Part shown: one piece after another, positions 49,613 through 58,083 of the stretch | Numbering within the stretch: position 1 is the first letter of the stretch | Layout: every line of letters starts with the position of its first letter | Program-made: the position numbers and the translations under genes | Notes under the pieces: model-generated | What the model saw: the letters and a program-made list of their open reading frames with translations, nothing else | Told to the model about the DNA's origin: nothing | Databases searched by the model: none | NCBI GenBank assembly: GCA_002492525.1 | Contig: DKZA01000040.1 | Coordinates: 5,948-69,947 of the forward strand | DNA from: Lachnospiraceae bacterium UBA7086 | GTDB taxonomy: Bacteria > Bacillota > Clostridia > Lachnospirales > Lachnospiraceae | Length of the DNA stretch: 64,000 nucleotides | Direction: 5' to 3'

Positions 49613-51331
49613 ATGAAGAGAATAGGGTTTAAATTTGCGTCGGCAATCATGGTGCTCGCATTGATTGGAATCATATCGTTGGGCATACTTGCAAACAGCC
49701 TGACAGCGATTACAACAGGCAGTCAACAGGTTATGAACAATGAAGTGGAGAAGATTAATCTGATCCATGGAATTTATGAAGACTATCTGGATATGTATAT
49801 GAACGTGTACGCTCATATCAATGCGAAACTCTTAAGATCGATGGACAAAAAAAGCGAGGCGATTATGGAATCCCGTGAAGAAATGTGGCAGTATATGGAA
49901 GCATATAGGGCCGGCATTACTTCCGCAGAAGTAGAGGAGACCTATGCTCTGCTAGAGAGCAGACTGCGTAATTTTGACAGTTATGTGGATGCGGTCTTAG
50001 AGGCCAGCAGAGAAGATGATAAGGAAAGGGCCAATGCCCTTGTAGCCAATAATCTGGGGATGCTCAATGGCACCATTGACACCAATATGAACAAACTCCT
50101 TGAATATTCTGCGGCGGAGTTGGATTCCAGCAAGGCCGTATTACGGCAGCAGGCAGATCAGTCTTATACGGTGATTATCGTAGTCATCGTGTTGCTTGTC
50201 GTGGCGGCGGTTCTGGTGACGATTATTGCAATTCGTGTTATTGTGGTGCCGATTCGTAAGATTGCGACAGCGATCAACGGCATGATTGAAGACATTCACA
50301 ATGGTCAGGGAAGTCTGACTGAGAGAGTGCCGGTGCAGACCAAAGATGAAATATCGACACTGGCGAGGGGTGTCAATGAGTTTTTGGATATTTTGCAGGA
50401 AATGATCGGCGGCGTGATTTCCTGTAGTGAGGAAATAGATTTACAGCAAAAAAGTGTCAATGAAGTAGTGGAGGAGACAAACCGAAGTGCCAGCGAAACC
50501 TCCGCTACCATGCAGCAGCTTGCAGCCAGCATACAGGAAGTATCTGCCACCGCAGCCTATGTCAATGAGAATACCAGACAGGCACAGGAGTCTGTAGGAG
50601 AGATGGTCGATAAGGCTGTAAACGGGACGAAGTTTGCAGAAGAGATCAGGAGCCGGGCGGAAGAACTCAGGAAACTTGCCCAGGAAAGCAAAGAGACGGC
50701 CAGTCAGATGATTCGGGAATTCGACGTGGCATTGCAGGCCTCCATTGAGGACAGCCATCAGATAGAAAATATCGGTAGTCTGACGGGTGATATCTTAAGT
50801 ATTGCTTCCAAGACGAACCTTCTGGCGCTCAATGCTTCTATTGAAGCGGCAAGAGCGGGAGAGGCAGGGAAAGGATTCGCAGTGGTTGCCGATGAGATCC
50901 GTGTATTGGCGGATGGTTCCAAAGAGACGGCCAATAACATTCAGCAGATTTCCAAGGGCGTAGTGGATGCTGTTAGGAAGCTGGCGGACAATGCCAATAA
51001 TCTGGTTAATTTCATTAATGAGAGAATCCTGCCTGACTATGAGATTCTGGAGCAGACCGGAGAACAGTATCTGAACGACTCTATTACGGTGGATCAGATC
51101 ATGGGTGAGATGCGGGATTCCATGGAAAACATCGGTGGAATGATGCATGATGTGGCACAGTCCAATGAAAATATTACCAACAACGTTCAGGAGAGTGCTC
51201 AGGGCGTTACGGGTGTAGTTGGTAATACGACAGCGCTGGTTGATAATATGCAGAACATTATAGGCGCACTGGATCAGGTGTCCAACGTGATCAGCCATTT
51301 ATCGGAACAGACGGCTTGCTTTCAGGCTTAG
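49613..51331 (+). CDS. Methyl-accepting chemotaxis protein
   Basis: 572 residues: membrane helix (7-28), extracellular four-helix-type sensor (about 30-185), second helix (TVIIVVIVLLVVAAVLVTIIAI), HAMP (about 208-262) and a signalling domain with the conserved hairpin tip KTNLLALNASIEAARAGEAGKGFAVVADEIR (positions about 403-433, cited by its ends) that contacts CheA and CheW. It lies between the pentose importer and the arabinose catabolic operon, so it may mediate taxis to the same sugar, possibly through the abundant binding protein; this is inference. ATG 49613 follows AGAAAGGAAGG. Confidence 0.93.
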   Translation: MKRIGFKFASAIMVLALIGIISLGILANSLTAITTGSQQVMNNEVEKINLIHGIYEDYLDMYMNVYAHINAKLLRSMDKKSEAIMESREEMWQYMEAYRAGITSAEVEETYALLESRLRNFDSYVDAVLEASREDDKERANALVANNLGMLNGTIDTNMNKLLEYSAAELDSSKAVLRQQADQSYTVIIVVIVLLVVAAVLVTIIAIRVIVVPIRKIATAINGMIEDIHNGQGSLTERVPVQTKDEISTLARGVNEFLDILQEMIGGVISCSEEIDLQQKSVNEVVEETNRSASETSATMQQLAASIQEVSATAAYVNENTRQAQESVGEMVDKAVNGTKFAEEIRSRAEELRKLAQESKETASQMIREFDVALQASIEDSHQIENIGSLTGDILSIASKTNLLALNASIEAARAGEAGKGFAVVADEIRVLADGSKETANNIQQISKGVVDAVRKLADNANNLVNFINERILPDYEILEQTGEQYLNDSITVDQIMGEMRDSMENIGGMMHDVAQSNENITNNVQESAQGVTGVVGNTTALVDNMQNIIGALDQVSNVISHLSEQTACFQA

Positions 51332-51364
51332 ATAATGGCGTCTTACAGGATTGGATGAGTTTAG

Positions 51365-51391
51365 GGGCTGCCTTATAGGCGGCCCTTTTTT
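51365..51391 (+). terminator. Terminator between chemoreceptor gene and araA
   Basis: Stem GGGCTGCC / GGCGGCCC with a TTATA loop and TTTTTT. It ends only 24 bp before the araA start codon; no promoter fits in between, so it may act as an attenuator within a leader. Confidence 0.88.
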
Positions 51392-51414
51392 AGAAAAATA
51401 TGGAGGGTGATAAT

Positions 51415-52908
51415 ATGAGCACAGCAAAGAATTACAAGTTTTGGTTCTGTACAGGGTCTCAGGATTTATATGGAGACGAGTGCCTGAGAAAAGTAGCAGA
51501 TCATTCTGCTAAGATCGTGGAAGGATTAAATGCCTCCGGTAATCTGCCTTTTGAAGTAGTATTAAAGCCTACGCTGATCAGTCAGGCTTCTATCCGTCAG
51601 ACATTCAATGACGCGAACAACGATCCCGATTGTGCAGGCGTGATCACATGGATGCACACATTTTCTCCGGCTAAGATGTGGATTCTGGGTTTGAAAGAAT
51701 TCAGGAAACCTTTATGCCATCTGCATACACAGTTTAACGAAGAGCTTCCCTATGATACCATTGACATGGATTTCATGAATGAAAATCAGTCCGCACACGG
51801 AGACAGAGAGTATGGACATATTGTGAGCCGTATGGGTATTGAACGTAAAATTATTGTGGGACATTGGGCCAATGAACGTGTACAAAAGCAGTTGGGAAGC
51901 TGGATGCGTACGGCGCTTGGCGTAATTGAATCCTCCCATATCCGTGTGTGCCGTTTCGGTGATAATATGAACAATGTCGCCGTGACAGAGGGCGATAAGG
52001 TAGAAGCGCAGATTAAGTTTGGCTGGGAGATTGATCATTACTGTGTCAACGACCTGGTGGAATATGTGGATGCCGTGCCTCAGGGCGAGGTCAATGCGCT
52101 GGTAGACGAGTATTACAGCAAATATAAGATCATTGACGAAGGCAGAGATCTGGACGAGTTCAGGAAACATGTAGCAGTACAGGCACAGCAGGAAATCGGT
52201 ATTGAGAAATTCCTGGTGGAGAACGATTATCATGCGATCGTGACACACTTTGGAATGTTAGGCGGTTTAAAACAGCTTCCGGGACTTTCCATTCAGAGAT
52301 TGATGGAGAAAGGTTACGGTTTTGGTGCGGAGGGCGACTGGAAGGTGGCGGCCATGGTTCGCATGATGAAACTGATGACGGCGGATATCAAAGATGCAAA
52401 GGGCACTTCTATGATGGAAGACTATACTTACAATCTGGTGCCCGGCAAAGAGGGTATTTTACAGGCGCATATGCTGGAAGTATGTCCTTCCGTGGCTGAT
52501 GGCGAGATCGGCATTAAAGTCTGCCCGCTGTCTATGGGCAACAGAGAGGATCCTGCTCGTCTGGTATTTACTTCCAAGACAGGGCCGGCAGTGGCATGTT
52601 CCCTGATAGATCTGGGTACTCGGTTCAGACTGCTTATCAATGCGGTAGATTGTAAGAAAGTGGAGAAACCGATGCCGAAGCTGCCTGTGGGCACGGCGTT
52701 CTGGACACCTCAGCCTAATCTGGAGATTGGCGCGACTGCATGGATACTGGCAGGCGGCGCACATCATACCGCATTTTCTTACGATCTTAGCGTAGATCAG
52801 ATGGTGGACTGGGCGGCTGCTATGGGTATTGAGAGTGTGGTAATTGACAAAGATACCACCATCAGAGGCATCAAGAACGAGTTAAGATGGAATGAAGCAG
52901 CATTTTAA
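51415..52908 (+). CDS. araA: L-arabinose isomerase
   Basis: 497 residues (typical length) from ATG 51415 with GGAGGGTGA upstream; the ATG at 51400 has no site. It opens with KFWFCTGSQDLYGDECLRKV and contains GVITWMHTFSPAKMWI, RMGIERKIIVGHWANERVQ, FGAEGDWKVAAMVRMMKLM and SFMEDYTYNL-like MMEDYTYNLVPGKEGILQAHMLEVCPS, the blocks that carry the Mn-binding Glu and His residues. It converts L-arabinose to L-ribulose. First gene of a six-gene run (araA, kinase, araD, two transketolase halves, rpe) leading to the pentose phosphate pathway. Confidence 0.97.
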   Translation: MSTAKNYKFWFCTGSQDLYGDECLRKVADHSAKIVEGLNASGNLPFEVVLKPTLISQASIRQTFNDANNDPDCAGVITWMHTFSPAKMWILGLKEFRKPLCHLHTQFNEELPYDTIDMDFMNENQSAHGDREYGHIVSRMGIERKIIVGHWANERVQKQLGSWMRTALGVIESSHIRVCRFGDNMNNVAVTEGDKVEAQIKFGWEIDHYCVNDLVEYVDAVPQGEVNALVDEYYSKYKIIDEGRDLDEFRKHVAVQAQQEIGIEKFLVENDYHAIVTHFGMLGGLKQLPGLSIQRLMEKGYGFGAEGDWKVAAMVRMMKLMTADIKDAKGTSMMEDYTYNLVPGKEGILQAHMLEVCPSVADGEIGIKVCPLSMGNREDPARLVFTSKTGPAVACSLIDLGTRFRLLINAVDCKKVEKPMPKLPVGTAFWTPQPNLEIGATAWILAGGAHHTAFSYDLSVDQMVDWAAAMGIESVVIDKDTTIRGIKNELRWNEAAF

Positions 52909-52920
52909 AAGGGTATGAAA

Positions 52921-52947
52921 CAGGGCTGTAATAAGATTACAGCCCTG
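52921..52947 (+). other. Intercistronic hairpin between araA and the pentulokinase gene
   Basis: Perfect 12-bp stem CAGGGCTGTAAT / ATTACAGCCCTG with AAG loop; no T-run. Probably protects or processes the araA message rather than ending it. Confidence 0.78.
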
Positions 52948-52989
52948 AGGATGAATGTAAGATATATTTCAAGAATCAGGAGGTATGAA

Positions 52990-54582
52990 ATGGGAGCAAA
53001 AGAAACGATTGCAAATGGGAAAGCTGTATTGGGTATTGAGTTTGGATCAACCCGTATTAAGGCAGTGCTGGTGGACGAGAAGAACAAGCCGATCGCGTCC
53101 GGCGCACACGACTGGGAGAACAGGCTGGAGAATGGGATCTGGACATACAGCCTGGATGATATCTGGAACGGTCTGCAGGACTGCTACAAGAAACTGGCTG
53201 AGGATGTGGAGGCACAGTACGGCGAGAAACTTACCAAGATCGGTGCCATCGGATTCAGCGCGATGATGCACGGTTATATGGCCTTTAATGAGAAGGATGA
53301 ACTGATGGTGCCTTTCCGTACCTGGAGAAATACCATCACAGAGGAGGCATCCAATAAGCTGACCACACTCTTTAATTATCATATTCCCCAGAGATGGACG
53401 ATCGCCCATCTGTATCAGGCAATCTTAAATGGGGAAGAGCATGTGGCAGACCTTAAGTTCGTGATCACATTGGCAGGCTATATCCACTGGAAACTCACAG
53501 GTGAGAAGGTTGTGGGTGTAGGGGAAGCTTCCGGTATGTTCCCGATCGACATTGCCACAGGGCAGTTTAATGAAAAGATGATTCAGCAGTTTGATGAGAC
53601 TGTAGCAGACAAGAAATATGCCTGGAAGTTAAAAGATGTACTGCCTAAAGTTTATACGGCAGGAGAACAGGCAGGAGCGCTGACAGAGGAAGGCGCGAAA
53701 CTCTTAGATCCTACAGGCACATTGCAGGCAGGCGTGCCTTTCTGCCCGCCCGAAGGCGATGCAGGCACAGGTATGGCGGCAACCAACAGCGTGGCGCAAC
53801 GTACCGGTAACGTATCCGCAGGTACCAGTGTATTCGGTATGATCGTCATGGAAAAAGAGCTGTCCAAGGTGTACGATGAGATCGATCTGGTAACCACCCC
53901 TGACGGCAGCCTGGTGGCTATGGTGCACTGCAATAACTGTACTTCCGATTTAAATGCCTGGGTGAATCTGTTTAAAGAATATTCTGAAGTGATGGGTATG
54001 AAAGTGGATATGAACGACTTGTACGGCAATCTTTACCGTAAAGCGCTGGAGGGCGACGATGACTGCGGCGGTCTGCTGGCGTACAACTATTTCTCCGGCG
54101 AACATGTGACAGGCTTTAATGAAGGCCGTCCGCTGTTTGTGCGTACACCCGATGCCAAGTTTAACCTGGCCAACTTTATGAGAACCCATCTCTTTACTTC
54201 CCTTGGCGCGTTAAAGACCGGACTGGATATCCTGTTGAAGGAAGAAGGCGTTCGTGTGGATGAGATTTTAGGACACGGCGGACTGTTCAAGACCAAAGGC
54301 GTGGGTCAGAGTATCCTGGCGGCGGCAATCGATGCACCGGTAAGCGTTATGGAGACAGCCGGAGAAGGCGGCGCATGGGGGATTGCCCTGCTTGCTTCTT
54401 ATATGATCAATAAGGGCGCAGATGAAAGCCTGGCGGCTTTCCTGGATAACGAAGTCTTTGCAGGACAGAAGGGTGAGAAGTTGGAGCCTGTGGAGAAGGA
54501 CGTGAAGGGCTTTAATGAATTTATGAAGCGCTACAGTGCGGGACTTGCCATCGAGAGAGCGGCAGTGGAGAATCTGAAATAA
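52990..54582 (+). CDS. araB: FGGY-family pentulokinase, probable L-ribulokinase
   Basis: 530 residues from ATG 52990 (AGGAGG 6 nt upstream; the frame from 52915 reads through the hairpin). FGGY fold: phosphate motif LGIEFGSTRIKAVLVDE, substrate region GFSAMMHGYMAFNEKDE, GEASGMFPIDIATGQF, PPEGDAGTGMAATNSV, and C-terminal ATP motif GHGGLFKTKGVGQSILAAAID. Sequence alone does not separate ribulokinase from xylulokinase, but it lies between araA and araD, so L-ribulose is the most likely substrate, giving L-ribulose-5-phosphate. Flanked by two long hairpins, which may set its dose. Confidence 0.85.
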   Translation: MGAKETIANGKAVLGIEFGSTRIKAVLVDEKNKPIASGAHDWENRLENGIWTYSLDDIWNGLQDCYKKLAEDVEAQYGEKLTKIGAIGFSAMMHGYMAFNEKDELMVPFRTWRNTITEEASNKLTTLFNYHIPQRWTIAHLYQAILNGEEHVADLKFVITLAGYIHWKLTGEKVVGVGEASGMFPIDIATGQFNEKMIQQFDETVADKKYAWKLKDVLPKVYTAGEQAGALTEEGAKLLDPTGTLQAGVPFCPPEGDAGTGMAATNSVAQRTGNVSAGTSVFGMIVMEKELSKVYDEIDLVTTPDGSLVAMVHCNNCTSDLNAWVNLFKEYSEVMGMKVDMNDLYGNLYRKALEGDDDCGGLLAYNYFSGEHVTGFNEGRPLFVRTPDAKFNLANFMRTHLFTSLGALKTGLDILLKEEGVRVDEILGHGGLFKTKGVGQSILAAAIDAPVSVMETAGEGGAWGIALLASYMINKGADESLAAFLDNEVFAGQKGEKLEPVEKDVKGFNEFMKRYSAGLAIERAAVENLK

Positions 54583-54585
54583 TAA

Positions 54586-54649
54586 AGTGAAAAGAACTTC
54601 TAAAGCTTGGCAGCAGAGGCTGCCTCGCTAAGAAGTTCTATGTTTCACT
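54586..54649 (+). other. Long intercistronic hairpin between kinase and araD genes
   Basis: Outer arms AGTGAAA / TTTCACT and AGAACTTCT / AGAAGTTCT enclose an inner hairpin GGCAGC-AGAG-GCTGCC. There is no T-run. The structure is as strong as a terminator stem, so it may stabilise the upstream message or reduce read-through. Confidence 0.78.
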
Positions 54650-54729
54650 TAGGAAAATACCTTGAAATACGGGTATTCTCCGTACAGATCATGACGGTTA
54701 GTGTGAATGAAACGGAATGGAGGAAAAAG

Positions 54730-55428
54730 ATGCTAGAGGAATTAAAGAAACGGGTTTATGAGGCAAATATGCTTCTTCCTAAATATGAACTGGTTACTTT
54801 TACCTGGGGTAACGTGAGTGAGATTGACCGTGAGAGCGGTATCTTTGCGATCAAGCCAAGCGGTGTTGACTATGACAAGCTGACGCCCGATGATATGGTG
54901 CTTATGGATTTAAATGGCAATAAGGTGGAGGGGAAATATAATCCCTCTTCCGATACGGCTACCCATCTGGAACTTTATAAAGCGTATCCGGAGATTGGCG
55001 GGGTGGTGCACACTCATTCTTCCTATGCCACCAGCTGGGCACAGGCGGGCAGGAGCATCCCCTGCTACGGCACCACCCATGCAGACTATTTCTATGGGGA
55101 GATTCCCTGCCTGCGCTGTCTTAACGAGGAGGAGATTGCGGACGCCTATGAGAAGAATACGGGTCTTCTGATCGTCAGTGAGTTCAAGAGAATGGATAAA
55201 GATCCGGCGGCCGTACCGGCAGTACTGTGTAAGAATCACGGGCCTTTTGCCTGGGGAAAAGATGCCCATGAGGCAGTACACAATGCAGTAGTGTTAGAGG
55301 AAGTGGCAAAGATGGCCTACCGTGCGGAGACCATTAATGCCAGGATACAGCCCGCACCCCAGGAGCTGCAGGATAAGCATTATTACCGGAAACATGGTGC
55401 CAATGCATATTATGGACAAAGTAAATAA
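54730..55428 (+). CDS. araD: L-ribulose-5-phosphate 4-epimerase
   Basis: 232 residues from ATG 54730, with GGAGG 9 nt upstream. The frame from 54607 is hairpin sequence and is rejected. Class II aldolase/epimerase fold: TWGNVSEIDRESGIFAIKPSGVDYDKL (substrate loop), zinc ligands in VVHTHSSYATSWAQAGR (two His) and KNHGPFAWGKDAHEAVHNAVVLEEVA (third His), HADYFYGEIPC. It converts L-ribulose-5-phosphate to D-xylulose-5-phosphate, the entry point for the transketolase encoded next. Confidence 0.96.
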   Translation: MLEELKKRVYEANMLLPKYELVTFTWGNVSEIDRESGIFAIKPSGVDYDKLTPDDMVLMDLNGNKVEGKYNPSSDTATHLELYKAYPEIGGVVHTHSSYATSWAQAGRSIPCYGTTHADYFYGEIPCLRCLNEEEIADAYEKNTGLLIVSEFKRMDKDPAAVPAVLCKNHGPFAWGKDAHEAVHNAVVLEEVAKMAYRAETINARIQPAPQELQDKHYYRKHGANAYYGQSK

Positions 55429-55526
55429 TTAGAAATCAGAGCGCAAGTTTTGTATAGTGACTTGCGCCTGATTGTGTTATGATAGTGATAGGAAAAGATA
55501 CACAAATATATTTATGGAGGTTGGCG

Positions 55527-56366
55527 ATGAACAAATTAGAGTTACAAAAAACAGCTAATGAAGTTCGCAAGGGTATCGTGACTGCGGTACATAGCGCTAA
55601 GGCAGGACATCCGGGCGGATCTTTGTCAGCGGCAGATATTTTTACGTACCTGTATTTTGAGGAGATGAATATTGATCCTAAAGATCCTAAGAAGGCGGAC
55701 AGAGACCGCTTCGTATTGTCTAAGGGACACACGGCTCCGGGCCTTTATTCCGTACTGGCCAACAGAGGATATTTCCCGGTGGAAGATCTTAAGACACTGC
55801 GTCATTTGGGATCTTATTTACAGGGACATCCCTGTATGCAGGAGACACCCGGCGTAGACATGTCTTCCGGTTCTCTGGGACAGGGTATTTCCGCAGCGGT
55901 AGGTATGGCGCTTGCGGCAAAACTCGACAATAAATCTTACAGAACATACACCCTCCTTGGTGATGGGGAGATTCAGGAAGGACAGGTGTGGGAGGCGTCC
56001 ATGTTTGCCGGACACCGCAAGCTCGACAACCTGGTAGTCATCGTAGACAATAACGGTTTACAAATTGACGGTAAGATTGACGATGTATGTTCCCCGTATC
56101 CGATTGATAAGAAATTTGAGGCATTTAATTTCCATGTGATCAACATTGACGGCAACGACTTCGATCAGATTGACGCCGCTTTCAAGGAGGCGAAAGCTAC
56201 CAAGGGTATGCCCACCGCTATCATCTGTAAGACAGTAAAAGGCAAAGGCGTTTCCTTTATGGAGAACAATGCGGGTTGGCACGGCAAGGCTCCCAATGAT
56301 GAAGAGTATGCAACAGCAATGGCTGACCTTGAGAAAATCGGTGAAGAATTAGGAGGTGCAAACTAA
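55527..56366 (+). CDS. Transketolase, N-terminal (thiamine-diphosphate-binding) subunit
   Basis: 279 residues from ATG 55527 (GGAGG upstream; an earlier in-frame ATG has no site). It corresponds to the first half of full-length transketolase: HSAKAGHPGGSLSAADIF, RDRFVLSKGHTAPGLYSVLA, GSLGQGISAAVGMALAAKLD and the ThDP/Mg motif GDGEIQEGQVWEAS...VIVDNNGLQIDG. Split transketolases of this kind are common in clostridia and archaea. It needs the downstream subunit; the stop and next start overlap (TAATG). Confidence 0.95.
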   Translation: MNKLELQKTANEVRKGIVTAVHSAKAGHPGGSLSAADIFTYLYFEEMNIDPKDPKKADRDRFVLSKGHTAPGLYSVLANRGYFPVEDLKTLRHLGSYLQGHPCMQETPGVDMSSGSLGQGISAAVGMALAAKLDNKSYRTYTLLGDGEIQEGQVWEASMFAGHRKLDNLVVIVDNNGLQIDGKIDDVCSPYPIDKKFEAFNFHVINIDGNDFDQIDAAFKEAKATKGMPTAIICKTVKGKGVSFMENNAGWHGKAPNDEEYATAMADLEKIGEELGGAN

Positions 56367-57307
56367 TGGCAGATGTTAAGAAAATCGCAACAAGAGAAAG
56401 CTATGGTAATGCACTTGCTGAATGTGGTGCACAGTTCCCGGATCTGGTAGTCCTTGATGCAGACCTTGCGGGTGCTACCAAGACAGGCGTGTTTAAGAAA
56501 GCCTTTCCTGACCGCCATATTGACTGCGGTATTGCGGAGTGTAATATGACCGGTATTGCGGCTGGTCTTGCGACCTGCGGCAAGATTCCTTTTATCAGTT
56601 CCTTTGCCATGTTTGCGGCAGGACGTAATTTTGAGCAGGTTCGTAACTCCATTGGCTATCCGCATTTGAACGTGAAGATTGGTGCAACCCATGCGGGCAT
56701 CACGGTAGGTGAGGACGGTGCAACTCATCAGTGTAACGAAGATGTGGCTCTGATGCGTACCATTCCCGGTATGACAGTGATCGTACCTTCCGATGACGTG
56801 GAGGCGAAAGCGGCTGTCAGAGCGGCGATTGAATTTGAAGGCCCTGTATATCTGCGCTTCGGACGTGCGGCAGTGCCGGTAATTAACGACAGGCCCGATT
56901 ATAAATTTGAAATCGGTAAAGGCGTTCTCTTAAGAGAAGGCAGCGATGTGACCATCATTGCCAGCGGAATTACTGTTTCCTCCGCTTTAGAAGCGGCAGA
57001 AATGCTCGCGGCTGACGGTATCCAGGCGGAAGTGATCAATATTCATACCATCAAACCCCTGGATGAAGAACTGGTGCTTGCATCTGCCAAGAAGACCGGT
57101 AAGGTTGTGACGGCGGAAGAGCATACCGTGATCGGCGGACTGGGAAGCGCAGTATGCGATTGCCTGTCAGAGAAACATCCCACGCCTGTGTTACGCATCG
57201 GTATGCAGGATGTTTTCGGCGAGTCAGGTCCTGCGGCTGCTCTGGTGGAGAAGTACGGATTAGACGGAAAAGGAATCTACGCTAAGGTAAAAGATTTCGT
57301 AAAATAA
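56366..57307 (+). CDS. Transketolase, C-terminal subunit
   Basis: 313 residues, coupled to the previous gene. It has the pyrimidine-binding region (VVLDADLAGATKTGVFKKAFPDRHIDCGIAECNMTGIAAGLA, Glu of CGIAE being the cofactor-activating residue), FEQVRNSIGYPHLNVKIGATHAGITVGEDGATHQ, and a C-terminal domain (VTIIASGITVSSALEAAEML; EEHTVIGGLGSAV). With its partner it interconverts pentose and triose/hexose phosphates, channelling arabinose carbon to glycolysis. Confidence 0.95.
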   Translation: MADVKKIATRESYGNALAECGAQFPDLVVLDADLAGATKTGVFKKAFPDRHIDCGIAECNMTGIAAGLATCGKIPFISSFAMFAAGRNFEQVRNSIGYPHLNVKIGATHAGITVGEDGATHQCNEDVALMRTIPGMTVIVPSDDVEAKAAVRAAIEFEGPVYLRFGRAAVPVINDRPDYKFEIGKGVLLREGSDVTIIASGITVSSALEAAEMLAADGIQAEVINIHTIKPLDEELVLASAKKTGKVVTAEEHTVIGGLGSAVCDCLSEKHPTPVLRIGMQDVFGESGPAAALVEKYGLDGKGIYAKVKDFVK

Positions 57308-57338
57308 TTGATAAGCTGGCGATAGAGAGGCATTTGAG

Positions 57339-57998
57339 ATGTCAGAGAGAAAGAAGATTTTATCTCCCTCCATTCTGGCGGCTGATTTTACCAGACTGGG
57401 GGAACAAATCGAAGAGGCGTGCCAAGCCGGTGCTGAATACATACATATAGATGTGATGGATGGAGTCTTTGTGCCGTCAATTTCCTTTGGTATGCCTGTG
57501 ATCCGCACAATCCGTAAAGTGACCGATAAGGTATTTGATGTACACTTGATGATTGTGGAGCCGGACCGGTATGTGAAGGAATTTAAGGAGTGCGGGGCGG
57601 ACAGTATTACCTTTCATCTGGAGGCTACAGAGGATGCGGAGGAGACCATCAATCTGATCCGCAGTATGGGATGTCGGGTAGGAATGTCGATTAAACCAAG
57701 AACTCCTGTGGAAGCAGTCAGGAAGTATTTAAGTAAGCTGGATATGCTTCTTGTGATGACTGTGGAACCGGGATTCGGCGGACAAAAGTACATACCCGAA
57801 TCCACGGAGCGCATCCGTCAAGTCCGTCAAATGGCTGATGAGATGGGAATAAATCTGGATATTCAGGTGGATGGCGGTATTACAAGAGATAATGTTCAGG
57901 TAGTGCTGGATGCCGGTGCCAATGTGATAGTAGCAGGATCGGCAATCTTTGGCGGCAATATTTCGGAAAATGTGAAAGGGTACCTGGCACAGTTTTAA
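57339..57998 (+). CDS. rpe: Ribulose-phosphate 3-epimerase
   Basis: 219-residue TIM barrel: LSPSILAADFTRLGEQI, catalytic metal-site block YIHIDVMDGVFVPSISFGMPVI (His and Asp), DVHLMIVEPDRY, LVMTVEPGFGGQKYIPE and IQVDGGITRDNVQVVLDAGANVIVAGSAIF. It interconverts D-ribulose-5-phosphate and D-xylulose-5-phosphate. Last gene of the pentose operon, 31 bp after the transketolase; a terminator follows. Confidence 0.97.
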   Translation: MSERKKILSPSILAADFTRLGEQIEEACQAGAEYIHIDVMDGVFVPSISFGMPVIRTIRKVTDKVFDVHLMIVEPDRYVKEFKECGADSITFHLEATEDAEETINLIRSMGCRVGMSIKPRTPVEAVRKYLSKLDMLLVMTVEPGFGGQKYIPESTERIRQVRQMADEMGINLDIQVDGGITRDNVQVVLDAGANVIVAGSAIFGGNISENVKGYLAQF

Positions 57999-58007
57999 CA
58001 AAAAAAA

Positions 58008-58041
58008 GGGCAATCGACGGAGCGTCTGGTTGCCCCTTTTT
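58008..58041 (+). terminator. Terminator of the arabinose/pentose operon
   Basis: Stem AAGGGCAA / TTGCCCCTT flanked by an A-run and a T-run, 10 bp after the rpe stop. Confidence 0.88.
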
Positions 58042-58083
58042 GTACAAATGTGATGAGATCACACGTTATGAGGAGGAGAAAAT

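Noticed and set aside
54607..54729. N-terminal extension of AraD
   Set aside because: The extra codons are a translation of the intercistronic hairpin; the start with GGAGG at 54730 matches the family length.
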